NCBI RefSeq assembly: GCF_029167645.1
Contig: NZ_CP119147.1
Span: 4,978,501 to 5,042,500 of the forward strand
From: Streptomyces sp. AM 2-1-1
GTDB taxonomy: Bacteria > Actinomycetota > Actinomycetes > Streptomycetales > Streptomycetaceae
Reading direction: 5' to 3'
DNA: 64,000 bases
Shown: positions 27,037 through 35,498 of the stretch, in pieces
Numbering within the stretch: the stretch's first letter is position 1
Layout of the letters: each line of letters begins with the position of its first letter
Notes under the pieces: model-generated
What the model saw: the letters and a program-made list of their open reading frames with translations, nothing else
The model's database searches: none
Told to the model about the DNA's origin: nothing
Program-made: the position numbers and the translations under genes

Positions 27037-28203
27037 TCAGCCGCGGAACGGGCCCTTCACCTCGTAGGTGATGCCGCCGGACGAACTCCCGCTGGTGCCG
27101 CGCTGCGAGGAGAAGTACAGCCGGGTTCCGTCCGGGGAGAAGGCGGGGCCGGTGATCTCGGAGGAGGACTGGCCGCTGACCCGCAGGAACGGCGAGACGG
27201 TGTTCTGCGGGGTGATGAGGCAGATCTCCAGGTTGCCGCCGTCCTCCGCCACGTACAGGTCGCCGGAGGCGGACCGGGTGACGTTGTCCACGCCGGTCAG
27301 TGGGGCGGTGCCGGAGGTGACGAGGGAGTCGTCGTAGACCAGCGAGAGCGACGAGGCCGCCGCGTCGTAGGCCCACACCCGGTTGTCGCCCTTGGTGGTG
27401 AACCAGCAGGTGCCCGCCGCGTAGAAGCAGCCCTCGCCGCCGTTGAAGACCTTGGCGCCGGCGACCTGGTAGCGGGTCTGGGTGGGGGTGCCGTCGGGGT
27501 CGGGGACCGTCGTCCAGGTCACCGGGCCGGAGGTGGCACTGCCCGCGACCAGCACCTGGAGGGTGCCGCTCGCGAGGTTGCCCCAGGTGGTGGGGCGGAA
27601 GCGGTAGAAGCGGCCGTCCGTCTCGTCCTCGGTGAGGTAGACGTAACCGTGGTCGGGATCGGCCGCCGCGGCCTCGTGCTTGAAGCGGCCCATCGCCGGG
27701 CGCTGCACCGCCGCGTTCACGCCCCACGGGTCGGTCTCGTACACGGCGCCCCGGGTGACCTCCTCGCAGGAGAGCCAGGTGTTCCACGGAGTCCGCCCGC
27801 CCGCACAGTTGTTGTTGGTGCCGGACAGGATGCGGTACGCGCCCGTCACCGAACCCGAGGAGTCGAAGCGGACGGCACTCGCGCCCCCACCGCTGCCCGA
27901 GGCGACCTCGGAGTTCGACACGTAGATCCAGCCGCTGCCGTCGGCGAAGGTGGCGCCGCCGTCGGGCGCGCTGTGCCAGGCGTACGAGGAGCCGCTCACG
28001 GTCTTCCCCGACCGGGCGACGACCCGGCTGGTGAATCCGGCCGGCAGCAGGATGCCGTCGCCGTTGGCCGCTTGGAGGCCCCCGTAGGGACCGGTGGCCG
28101 GCTGGGCGGGGGCGGCGGAGGCGGCGCCCCGCCACAGGGTGCCGCCGAAGGCGGCGGCCGAGCTTCCGACCACCGCTGTGCGCAGGAAGTTCCGTCGTTC
28201 CAC
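27037..28203 (-). CDS. Tat-exported PhoX-like (DUF839) protein
   Basis: A 388-residue secreted protein. The N-terminus has the twin-arginine signal ERRNFLRTAVVGSS, a hydrophobic stretch and an Ala-x-Ala cut near ASAAPA. The mature part is a beta-propeller with PhoX/DUF839 features: NNNCAGGRTPWNTWLSCEE, GRFKHEAAAADP, YLTEDE, and GVDNVTRSASGDLYVAEDGG. The Cys-Glu-Glu, Glu and Asp residues are the metal-site positions of PhoX phosphatases. It is probably a secreted calcium/iron phosphatase. GTG 28203 has GGAG five bases upstream; GTG 28209 two codons earlier is in frame. A 19-bp dyad lies 79 bases upstream. Confidence 0.88.
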   Translation of the reverse strand: MERRNFLRTAVVGSSAAAFGGTLWRGAASAAPAQPATGPYGGLQAANGDGILLPAGFTSRVVARSGKTVSGSSYAWHSAPDGGATFADGSGWIYVSNSEVASGSGGGASAVRFDSSGSVTGAYRILSGTNNNCAGGRTPWNTWLSCEEVTRGAVYETDPWGVNAAVQRPAMGRFKHEAAAADPDHGYVYLTEDETDGRFYRFRPTTWGNLASGTLQVLVAGSATSGPVTWTTVPDPDGTPTQTRYQVAGAKVFNGGEGCFYAAGTCWFTTKGDNRVWAYDAAASSLSLVYDDSLVTSGTAPLTGVDNVTRSASGDLYVAEDGGNLEICLITPQNTVSPFLRVSGQSSSEITGPAFSPDGTRLYFSSQRGTSGSSSGGITYEVKGPFRG

Positions 28204-28266
28204 GATCACTCCACTGGTGACGTGCCATCCCGCCGGTCCGGTCGGCCCGGCGGGTCGCGCGTCAGC

Positions 28267-28300
28267 ACAGTAGGAGGAGCCGGTTGACGCAGCGTCAACC
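28267..28300 (-). promoter_or_regulatory. Dyad operator with MerR-like promoter spacing upstream of the PhoX-like gene
   Basis: GGTTGACG-CAG-CGTCAACC forms a perfect 8+8 bp dyad at 28282-28300. On the minus strand its left half contains a TTGACG -35 box (28298-28293). TACTGT (28272-28267) follows after 20 bases, a spacer length typical of MerR-regulated promoters. The regulator is not in this window. Confidence 0.45.
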
Positions 28301-28308
28301 CGACATGA

Positions 28309-28344
28309 ACGCAGCGCGACCGCCGTACGGGGATCGCGCTGCGT
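28309..28344 (-). terminator. Terminator after nirD
   Basis: A perfect 11-bp stem (28309-28319 with 28334-28344) begins 13 bases beyond the nirD stop on the minus strand. It would end the nitrite reductase operon. Confidence 0.65.
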
Positions 28345-28356
28345 GCCGGGAAGGGC

Positions 28357-28725
28357 CTACCGCTCCCGGAGCGTGAACGCCTCCACCGCCACCTCGTCGT
28401 CGTCCAGACAGGACCCCGTCGCCAGGTCGAACCGCTGCTTCAGCAGGGGGGAGGCCACGAAGGGCCGGCCGTCCGCCGATCCGATCAGGCCGCGGGAGAG
28501 GACGTACGCCCCGGTGAAGGGATCCCGGTTGTCGATCGCGTACACGCGTCCCGCCCGGTCCAGGAAGACCGCCACCTGCCGGCCGTCGGGGAGGAGCGCC
28601 GCCACCCCCCGGCCCGGGGTCAGCAGGGAACGCTCGCACAGGGTGAACCACTCGTCCCCGAGGGCCAGCTGCACCGTGGTCGTACCGTGCGCGAGGGGCG
28701 CGCGGGCCGTCGTCGTTGCCGTCAT
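28357..28725 (-). CDS. nirD: Nitrite reductase small subunit
   Basis: A 122-residue Rieske-like NirD protein. It has the small-subunit features EWFTLCERSLL, VAVFLDRAGRVYAIDNRDPFTGA and VASPLLKQRFDLATGSC. Like other NirD subunits it keeps the Rieske fold while lacking a full set of cluster ligands. It pairs with NirB to reduce nitrite to ammonium. Its ATG shares a base with the nirB stop (TGATG), so the two are translated together. Confidence 0.95.
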   Translation of the reverse strand: MTATTTARAPLAHGTTTVQLALGDEWFTLCERSLLTPGRGVAALLPDGRQVAVFLDRAGRVYAIDNRDPFTGAYVLSRGLIGSADGRPFVASPLLKQRFDLATGSCLDDDEVAVEAFTLRER

Positions 28726-31310
28726 CAGGATGCGGTCCCTTCCAGCGTACGGATCGCGAGCACGGGGCCCGCGAGGATGTCCAGGTCGGGCTTGACCTGG
28801 TCGCGCTCCGGCACGAACCGCACCGAGGGGTCCGGCGCGTCGGGGGCGTTCACGAAGGTCACGAACCGGCGGAGCCGCTCCGGGTCGTTGAGGGTCTCGG
28901 CCCACTCGTCGCGGTAGCCCGCGACGTGGTCGGCCATCATGCGCTCCAGCTCGTCACAGAGCCCGAGGGAGTCGTGGACCACCACGTCCCGCACGTGGTC
29001 GAGGCCGCCCTCGATCCGGTCCAGCCAGGTCGAGGTGCGCTCCAGCCGGTCCGCCGTACGGATGTAGAACATCAGGAACCGGTCGATGAGCCGCACGAGT
29101 TCCGCGTCCGACAGGTCCTGCGCGAGCAGGTCCGCGTGACGCGGGGTGGCGCCGCCGTTGCCGCCGACGTAGAGGTTCCAGCCGCCGGCGGTGGCGATGA
29201 TCCCGAAGTCCTTGCCCCGGGCCTCCGCGCACTCGCGGGCACACCCGGAGACCGCCGACTTGAACTTGTGCGGGGAGCGCAGGCCCCGGTAGCGCATCTC
29301 CAGATCGATCGCCATCTTCACCGAGTCCTGCACGCCGTACCGGCACCAGGTCTGCCCCACGCAGGACTTGATCGTCCGCAGGGACTTGCCGTAGGCGTGC
29401 CCGGACTCGAAACCGGCGTCCACCAACCTGGTCCAGATGAGCGGGAGCTGGTCGACGCGGGCGCCGAAGAGGTCGATCCGCTGTCCGCCGGTGATCTTCG
29501 TGTAGAGGCCGAAGTCGCGGGCCACCTCGCCGATGACGATCAGCTTCTCCGGGGTGATCTCGCCGCCCGGGATGCGCGGCACGATCGAGTAGGAGCCGTT
29601 CTTCTGGAGGTTGGCGAGGAAGTGGTCGTTGGTGTCCTGGAGGGCCGCCTGCTCGCCGTCGAGGACGTAACCGCTCGCGCCCACCGTGGGGGCGAGCGAG
29701 GCGATGATCGATCCGACCGTCGGCTTGCAGACCTCGCAGCCGTCACCGCCGCGCGCCGTCTCCCGGCCGTGCGAGTCGAGCAGCTCGGCGAAGGTGGTGA
29801 CGCCCAGGGTACGGACGATCTCGTACAGCTCGCTGCGGGTGTGGGCGAAGCAGCCGCACAGGCCCTTGTCCTGGCTCTGCGGCAGCAGCTGTCCGATGAC
29901 CTTGACGCAACTTCCGCAGCCGGTACCGGCCTTGGTGCACTTCTTCACCTCGGGCAGGGTGGTGTGCTCGCAGATCGCGCCCTTGGTGACGTTGTGGCAG
30001 GAGCAGATGACGGCCTCGTCCGGCAGCGAGGACGGACCCAGGGTGACCGGGCCGCCCGCGCCGGCCGGCAGCACCAGCTGCTCCGGCGGCACCGGCAGGA
30101 CCGTGCCCGTCATCGGCCGCAGCGTGCCGTACTGCTCGGCGTCCCCGACGAGCACCCCGCCGAGCAGGGTGCCGTCCGCGCCGATGACCAGCTTCTTGTA
30201 GACCCCGGAGCGGGAGTCCGCGTACACCACGTCGAGGCAGCCCTCGGAGGTGCCGTGCGCGTCCCCGAAGGAGGCCACGTCCACCCCGAGGAGCTTCAGC
30301 TTCGTCGACAGGTCCGCGCCGGTGAACGAGGCCTCCTGGCCCGCGATCACCCCGGCGGCGGTCACCGCCATCTCGTACCCCGGTGCCACCAGCCCGTACA
30401 CCCGGCCGTCCGAGGCGAGCGCGCACTCGCCGATCGCGAACACCGCCGGGTCCGAGGTGCGGCACTCCTCGTCGACGACGATGCCGCCGCGGGGGCCGAC
30501 CTCCAGACCGCAGTCGCGGGCCAGCTGGTCGCGGGGCCGGATCCCGGCCGAGAAGACCACCAGGTCGGTGGCGAGGTGGGAACCGTCCGAGAGCGCCATC
30601 CCGTTCACGGTGCCGTCCGCACCGGTGGTGACCTCCTGGGTGCCGACGCCCGTGTGGACGCTCAGCCCCATGTTCTCGATGGTGCGCAGCAGCGCGGCGC
30701 CACCGCCCTCGTCCACCTGGACCGGCATCAGCCGGGGCGCGAACTCCACCACGTGGGTGGCGAGCCCGAGCCCCTTGAGGGCGCCGGCCGCCTCCAGCCC
30801 GAGCAGCCCGCCGCCGACCACCGCGCCGGTGGTCGCGTTCTTCGCGTACTCCTCGATGGCGAGCAGGTCCTCGATGGTGCGGTAGACGAAGCAGCCCTCC
30901 GCGTCCTTGCCGGGCACCGGCGGGACGAACGGGAAGGAACCGGTGGCCAGCACCAGCGTGTCGTAGCCGAAGGTGAGCCCGGACCGCGAGGTGACCGTGC
31001 GGCCCTCGCGGTCGACGCTCTCGGCGGGGTCGCCGACGAGCAGTTCGATGCCGTGGGTCTCCATGAAGCCGGCCTCGACCATGGAGAGCTCGTCCGGCGA
31101 GGTGCCGGAGAAGTACGAGGTCAGGTGGACCCGGTCGTAGGCGGGGCGGGGCTCCTCGCAGAGCACCACGACCCGCGGGCCGCCGGCCGCCGGGGTCAGG
31201 CCCCGGTCGGCGAGGGACTCAAGGAATCGCTGGCCGACCATGCCGTGGCCGACGACGACGATCGTGTGCGGGGCCGCGGAAGGTGTGGTGGGGATGGGGG
31301 ACACCGGCAT
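28725..31310 (-). CDS. nirB: Assimilatory NAD(P)H nitrite reductase large subunit
   Basis: An 861-residue cytoplasmic enzyme that reduces nitrite to ammonium with six electrons. Domains in order: an FAD/NAD(P)H oxidoreductase (VVVGHGMVGQRF at the N-terminus, GGGLLGLEAA for NAD(P)H), BFD-like [2Fe-2S] modules (CSCHNVTKGAICE and a second Cys set near CGCFAHTR), and the sirohaem/[4Fe-4S] domain. The last has Cys pairs in CVGQTWCRYG and GCARECAEARGKD. ATG 31310 is one base from the stop of the upstream FAD reductase. The operon order is FAD reductase, nirB, nirD. Confidence 0.97.
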   Translation of the reverse strand: MPVSPIPTTPSAAPHTIVVVGHGMVGQRFLESLADRGLTPAAGGPRVVVLCEEPRPAYDRVHLTSYFSGTSPDELSMVEAGFMETHGIELLVGDPAESVDREGRTVTSRSGLTFGYDTLVLATGSFPFVPPVPGKDAEGCFVYRTIEDLLAIEEYAKNATTGAVVGGGLLGLEAAGALKGLGLATHVVEFAPRLMPVQVDEGGGAALLRTIENMGLSVHTGVGTQEVTTGADGTVNGMALSDGSHLATDLVVFSAGIRPRDQLARDCGLEVGPRGGIVVDEECRTSDPAVFAIGECALASDGRVYGLVAPGYEMAVTAAGVIAGQEASFTGADLSTKLKLLGVDVASFGDAHGTSEGCLDVVYADSRSGVYKKLVIGADGTLLGGVLVGDAEQYGTLRPMTGTVLPVPPEQLVLPAGAGGPVTLGPSSLPDEAVICSCHNVTKGAICEHTTLPEVKKCTKAGTGCGSCVKVIGQLLPQSQDKGLCGCFAHTRSELYEIVRTLGVTTFAELLDSHGRETARGGDGCEVCKPTVGSIIASLAPTVGASGYVLDGEQAALQDTNDHFLANLQKNGSYSIVPRIPGGEITPEKLIVIGEVARDFGLYTKITGGQRIDLFGARVDQLPLIWTRLVDAGFESGHAYGKSLRTIKSCVGQTWCRYGVQDSVKMAIDLEMRYRGLRSPHKFKSAVSGCARECAEARGKDFGIIATAGGWNLYVGGNGGATPRHADLLAQDLSDAELVRLIDRFLMFYIRTADRLERTSTWLDRIEGGLDHVRDVVVHDSLGLCDELERMMADHVAGYRDEWAETLNDPERLRRFVTFVNAPDAPDPSVRFVPERDQVKPDLDILAGPVLAIRTLEGTAS

Positions 31311-31311
31311 C

Positions 31312-32538
31312 TCAGAAGCCTCCGTCGTCGGTGAGCAGGTGGAGCAAGGACATGTCGGCGGGGAGCGGTTCGTCTTCCTGCCAGGTGCGGGCGAGCGTGC
31401 CGACCGCGGCGAGATCGCCGAGCAGCACCCCGCCCGCGAGCCGGTCGCCGCGCACGACGACCGTCCGGTACGCGCCCCGGGTGGCGTCGGCGAGGCGGAC
31501 CACGTCGTCACCGGGCAGCGGCCGGGCCTCGCCGAACGCGGCCAGGTCCAGCCCCGGGTCCGCGGCTCCGGTGGAGCCGGGGGAGCGCAGGGTGAGCCGG
31601 GTCAGCGCCCGGGTGCCGCGGTAGCGGGCGGGCCGCCCCGCCAGCACCTCGGCGAGCACGTCGGCCTGCTCCAGCGCCGCCCCGGCCAGTCCGTAGACGA
31701 CCGAGCGGTGCTCGGCGCAGTCGCCGACCGCGTGGATGTACGGGTCCGAGGTGCGCAGCTCGTCGTCGACGACGATCCCCCGCGCCACCTCCAGACCGGC
31801 CGCCTTCGCCAGTCCGGTACGCGGCCGCACCCCGCAGGCCAGCACCGTGAGGTCGGCCTCCAGCGCGTAGTGGTCGGCCATCTCGACGGCCCGCACCCGG
31901 CCGTCCGTGACCCGCAGCCCGCGCACCCGGCACTCGGTGTGCACCTCGACGCCGAGAGCCTCCAGGTGGTGGCGCAGGAGTGTGGCCGCCTCGGGGTCGA
32001 GCTGCCGCTCCATCAGGTGCTCGCCCTGCTGGGCCAGCACCACCTGGGCGCCCCGCTCGGCGAGCGCCCGGGCCGCCGAGACGCCCAGCAGCCCGCCGCC
32101 GATCACGACCGCCCGTACCCCGGGACGCACCGCGTCCCGCAGCGCCAGGCAGTCGTCGAGCGTACGGAAGGGGTGGACACCCTCCGGCAGGGTGGCGCCG
32201 AGCCCGCGCAGCGGCGGCAGCACCGGGTTGGAGCCGGTGGCCAGGACCAGCCGTTCGTAGCGGGTGACGCTTCCGTCGTCGCCGTGCACCAGCCGGTCCG
32301 CCGGGTCGATGCGGACGACCCGCACCCCGCGCCGCGCCTCGGCGGACGGCAGCGAGATCACCTCGGGGGCGTACCGGCCGGCCAGCACCTCGGCGAGCAG
32401 CACCCTGTTGTACGGGGCGTGGGTCTCCTCGCCGATGACGGTGACGTCCGGCACCCGGGCGGCGAGCCGCGCGCCCGCCATCCCGGCGCCGATCACCACC
32501 ACCCGTGCCGTTCGCTCCGGCTCCCTGCGTGTCGTCAT
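31312..32538 (-). CDS. FAD-dependent NAD(P)H reductase of the nitrate/nitrite operon
   Basis: A 408-residue pyridine-nucleotide disulphide-type reductase resembling the N-terminal part of NirB and the NasB/NasC flavoproteins. The FAD motif is VVIGAGMAGARLA, the NAD(P)H motif is VVIGGGLLGVSAA, and IHAVGDCAEH is the second FAD site. There is no iron-sulphur domain. As the first gene of the operon and directly abutting nirB, it most likely feeds electrons to assimilatory nitrate reductase (nasA lies 6 kb away) or helps NirB. ATG 32538 is followed upstream by a GTTAC element. Confidence 0.88.
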   Translation of the reverse strand: MTTRREPERTARVVVIGAGMAGARLAARVPDVTVIGEETHAPYNRVLLAEVLAGRYAPEVISLPSAEARRGVRVVRIDPADRLVHGDDGSVTRYERLVLATGSNPVLPPLRGLGATLPEGVHPFRTLDDCLALRDAVRPGVRAVVIGGGLLGVSAARALAERGAQVVLAQQGEHLMERQLDPEAATLLRHHLEALGVEVHTECRVRGLRVTDGRVRAVEMADHYALEADLTVLACGVRPRTGLAKAAGLEVARGIVVDDELRTSDPYIHAVGDCAEHRSVVYGLAGAALEQADVLAEVLAGRPARYRGTRALTRLTLRSPGSTGAADPGLDLAAFGEARPLPGDDVVRLADATRGAYRTVVVRGDRLAGGVLLGDLAAVGTLARTWQEDEPLPADMSLLHLLTDDGGF

Positions 32539-32561
32539 GCCCCTGAGACTGGGCGGTGGGT

Positions 32562-32577
32562 GTTACCCGACCGCATC
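32562..32577 (-). promoter_or_regulatory. Possible GlnR-type site upstream of the nitrite operon
   Basis: On the plus strand GTTAC-N6-GCATC lies 24 bases before the start of the FAD reductase gene. GlnR sites in Streptomyces are built as gTnAC-N6-GaAAC. The first half matches and the second only partly. The same GTTAC-N6 layout occurs upstream of nasA. Confidence 0.35.
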
Positions 32578-32782
32578 CCGGCTGTTTCCCGGGAGGAACC
32601 TTGCGCTCAGCACGGGCCGGGGGCCCGTGTGAGGGGACGTACATCTCCCGCACCGGGACGGAGAGACGTCCCGGCGGGCGGTTCACGGCCCACCGGGACG
32701 GACGACCGGCTCTCCCGGGACCGGCCCGCGGGCGCGGAACCGTGCAGGTCGGGGCGGGTTCCGGGTGCTCCGGGGCGTCGCC

Positions 32783-32788
32783 TAGTGT
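32783..32788 (+). promoter_or_regulatory. -10 box of an apparently leaderless transcript
   Basis: TAGTGT ends 7 bases before ATG 32796 of the TSUP gene, with no ribosome-binding site between. This is the arrangement of leaderless Streptomyces mRNAs. Confidence 0.45.
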
Positions 32789-32795
32789 CCTGGAC

Positions 32796-33587
32796 ATGCC
32801 TGACATCGCACTGACCACCGTCGTCCTGCTCTGCCTCGCCGCGTGCGCGGCGGGATGGATCGACGCGGTGGTGGGCGGCGGCGGCCTGCTCCTCCTGCCG
32901 GCCCTGCTGCTCGGGCTGCCGCACGTCCCGGCGGCCCAGGTGCTCGGTACCAACAAGGCGGTCGCGATCGTCGGCACGAGCGGGGCGGCGGTGGCCTACG
33001 CGCGCCGGGCCCCGGTGCGGGTCGGCACGGCGGTGCGGATCGGACTGATGGCGCTCGCCGGGTCGATGACCGGGGCGTTCTTCGCGGCCGGCATCAGCAG
33101 CGAGGTCCTCCGCCCGGTGATCATGGTGGCGCTGCTCGCCGTCGCCGCCTTCGTCCTGCTGCGGCCGTCCTTCGGTACGGCGCCGGTCGACGACGGGACG
33201 GACCGGCGGGTGACCCGGGCCCGTACGGTCACCGCGATCGTCCTGGTCGGCGGGGGCATCGGCCTCTACGACGGGCTCTTCGGACCGGGCACCGGCACCT
33301 TCCTGGTGCTGGCGCTGACGGCGGTGCTCCACCTCGACCTGGTGACCGCCTCCGCCACCGCCAAGATCGTGAACGTCTGCACCAACGCCGGGGCGCTGGC
33401 GATGTTCGCCGTGCAGGGCACCGTGCTCTGGCAGCTCGCCGCGCTGATGGCGGTCTTCAACCTGGCGGGCGGACTGGCCGGGGCCCGGATGGCGCTCAGC
33501 CGGGGGAGCGGGTTCGTCCGGGGCGTACTGCTGGTCGTGGTCTTCTCGCTCGTCGCCAAGCTGGGCTTCGACCAGTTCACGGGGTGA
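32796..33587 (+). CDS. TSUP (TauE/SafE) family transporter
   Basis: A 263-residue inner-membrane protein with about eight hydrophobic segments. It has the paired TSUP motifs: GWIDAVVGGGGLLLLPALL near the start, GTNKAVAIVGTSGA, and the repeated half-site GLYDGLFGPGTGTFLVLAL followed by ATAKIVNVCTN. Family members move sulphite, sulphonates, sulphoacetate or other organic anions; the substrate is not visible. It diverges from the nitrite operon and converges on the sortase gene, with only 9 bases between stops. Confidence 0.92.
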   Translation: MPDIALTTVVLLCLAACAAGWIDAVVGGGGLLLLPALLLGLPHVPAAQVLGTNKAVAIVGTSGAAVAYARRAPVRVGTAVRIGLMALAGSMTGAFFAAGISSEVLRPVIMVALLAVAAFVLLRPSFGTAPVDDGTDRRVTRARTVTAIVLVGGGIGLYDGLFGPGTGTFLVLALTAVLHLDLVTASATAKIVNVCTNAGALAMFAVQGTVLWQLAALMAVFNLAGGLAGARMALSRGSGFVRGVLLVVVFSLVAKLGFDQFTG

Positions 33588-33596
33588 GAACCGGGC

Positions 33597-34286
33597 TCAG
33601 CCGGCTTCCCGCACGTCCGTGAGGTGGGCGTAGACCACCACGTTCCCCCGGTAGCCGGTGTCCTTCGAGAAGCCGCCGCCGCAGGTGATCAGCCGCAGCG
33701 CGGCGTAGGGCGCCTTCCCGTAGACGCGCGTGCTGGGGAAGTCGTCGTTCTCGTACACCTCGATCGCGTCGATCGAGAAGACGGCGGTGCGCGCGTCCCG
33801 CCGCACGACCTCCACCTCGTCCCCGCGGCCGAGCGCTCCCAGTCCGTAGAAGACCGCCGGGCCCTTGGCGTTGTCCACGTGCCCGGCCACGATCGCGGTG
33901 CCCCGGGCGCCGGGCGGGACGCCGTCGCCGTACCAGCCGGCCACGTTGCGGTTCTCCTCCGGCGGCACGTCCAGGCTGCCGTCGGTGCGCAGGCCGAGCC
34001 GCGTCATCGGCGCGTCCACGTCGATCTCGGGGATGCGGACGCGGACCGGGGCGGACGGGGGCAGCGGCTCGGCGACCGGAGAACCCGGCAACAACTGCGG
34101 GCCGGCGGCGAACGCCTCGGCCGTGGACGGCTGCGGCGGCACCACCTGGGTACCGGCGCCGTTCTGGATCAGCCAGACGCCGCCCAGGACGGCGACGCCG
34201 ATCAGCCAGGCCTTGCCACGGTGTGCCTTCTGGGACACGGTGCCGTCCTCGGGAGTCTCACGGGAGCCGGGGCGGGCTCGCGTCAT
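33597..34286 (-). CDS. Class F-type sortase
   Basis: A 229-residue membrane-anchored transpeptidase. A single N-terminal membrane helix (WLIGVAVLGGVWLI, about residues 27-40) is followed by a Pro-rich linker and the sortase barrel. His136 (VAGHVDNA), Cys202 (RLITCGGGF) and Arg213 (YRGNVVVYA) form the catalytic triad. Length and motifs fit the actinobacterial class F group, whose substrates are poorly known. It is followed on the same strand, upstream, by a secreted protein with a sorting-like C-terminus (34369-34929). Confidence 0.9.
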   Translation of the reverse strand: MTRARPGSRETPEDGTVSQKAHRGKAWLIGVAVLGGVWLIQNGAGTQVVPPQPSTAEAFAAGPQLLPGSPVAEPLPPSAPVRVRIPEIDVDAPMTRLGLRTDGSLDVPPEENRNVAGWYGDGVPPGARGTAIVAGHVDNAKGPAVFYGLGALGRGDEVEVVRRDARTAVFSIDAIEVYENDDFPSTRVYGKAPYAALRLITCGGGFSKDTGYRGNVVVYAHLTDVREAG

Positions 34287-34368
34287 GGTGTGCGGAGACG
34301 GGGAAGGTCGCGCGGGAGGGCGGTGGGCGCGCCGCCGGGTACGGCCGCGCGCCCACCGTCCCGGCGGG

Positions 34369-34929
34369 TCAACGGGAGCCGGCCGCCCGGCGGCGCGCCA
34401 TCCACAGCGCACCCGCGCCGGCCGCGCCGAGGACACCGAAGCCGGCCGCGATCTGCGTACCGTCCGGACCCACGCTGCCGCCCACGCCGGTCTCGACGTG
34501 GCCCCACGGCTGCCGGTCCTGGTCCTGGCTCTGCCCCTGGTCGTGGCCGCCGGAACCACCGGTCACCAGCAGCTTCCCCGCGGCGTCCTTGCCGTTGTCG
34601 CAGGCGACGGCGATGTCGTAGCTGCCGGGACGGGTCTCGCGCGGGACGGTGAAGTGCCCGACCACGGTCCCCTTCTGCGCGCCGGGGTAGAGGTCGAAGT
34701 CCCCCGCGTCCAGCGCGTTCGCGTCCCCGACGCCCGCGCCGTTCCTGCCGCAGGCGGTGGTGCTCGCGGTGACCTTGGCGCCCGGAACGGCGGTGGACGG
34801 AGTGAGCTCCAGCCGGCCCCGGTCGAGGTCGCCCGCGTGTGCGGACGGGGCGAGGAGGGCGACGCCGAACGTCGTGGTCGCGGCGAGCGCGACAGCGGTA
34901 CCGGACAGGGAGCGGAGCGGACGGAGCAT
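34369..34929 (-). CDS. Secreted protein with a sorting-signal-like C-terminus, partner of the sortase
   Basis: A 186-residue exported protein. The signal peptide (MLRPLRSLSG, then AVALAATTTFGVALLAPSAHA) is clear. The mature part is an Ig-like beta domain (LELTPSTAVPGAKVTASTTACG ... VPRETRPGSYDIAVACDNG) with two Cys, then a Gln/Asp/Gly linker. It ends with HVETGVGG, a hydrophobic run (IAAGFGVLGAAGAGALWMA) and RRRAAGSR. That is the layout of a cell-wall sorting signal, with HVETG in place of LPxTG. GGAGG lies 6 bases before ATG 34929. It probably ends up attached to the wall or held in the membrane. Confidence 0.75.
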   Translation of the reverse strand: MLRPLRSLSGTAVALAATTTFGVALLAPSAHAGDLDRGRLELTPSTAVPGAKVTASTTACGRNGAGVGDANALDAGDFDLYPGAQKGTVVGHFTVPRETRPGSYDIAVACDNGKDAAGKLLVTGGSGGHDQGQSQDQDRQPWGHVETGVGGSVGPDGTQIAAGFGVLGAAGAGALWMARRRAAGSR

Positions 34930-35498
34930 GGGGGTCCTCCGGGTACGGGCGCGAGCGGGGCGGATCCGAACGGTCCGGGCTCGAGCGGTTCGGGCCCGGG
35001 GTGACCGGGCGGGAGCGGACGGGCCCGGGCGGATCCGGGCGGGCCCGGCACCAGCGGGCGGGCCCTGCCTCCGAGATAACGGGCGCCCCGCCCCGCATGC
35101 CTGCTGACGCGCCCTCAGAAACCACCCGTACGGACCGGCGCGGCACCCTTGTTCAGGGAGATCAGCGCAGGTCAAGGCGGTGTCGACGTCTCTTTCGGCG
35201 CATACGGCGCACCTCCGTGCCGAACGGGTGACGCCTCGGAACGGACTGTGACGCAGGTCACATGCATGGGCCCGAGAGGGGCGGGCACACGGATGGTGTC
35301 CCCCCTTGGGGCGGCACCCCCCCGCCGCCCCTTGGCAACCGCCCTTGCCGGCCCCACCCCCCCCCGGGCCCGGCGAGGGCGTTGCCGTGTCCGCCGGAGA
35401 AGCGGTCGCGGCCGGCGGGACGAGGAGTACCCGGGCGTCCGGGCCCGGCGCCCGGCGGGGCCCACCTCCCGAAGACGGCCCGCCCGGCGCCGCCCGGC
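34930..35498. other. Non-coding region with GC-rich repeats
   Basis: 569 bases upstream of the secreted protein gene. It holds several degenerate copies of a GGGCCCGGG-type element (about 34965-35050), a poly-C run near 35358, and a perfect TGTGAC-type dyad at 35247. No convincing gene. Confidence 0.4.
35247..35262. promoter_or_regulatory. Crp-type binding site
   Basis: TGTGACGCAGGTCACA is a perfect 16-bp palindrome and fits the Crp pattern GTG-N6-GNCAC known for Streptomyces. It lies 318 bases upstream of the secreted sortase partner (minus strand) and beyond the end of the aminotransferase gene, so its target is uncertain. Confidence 0.5.
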
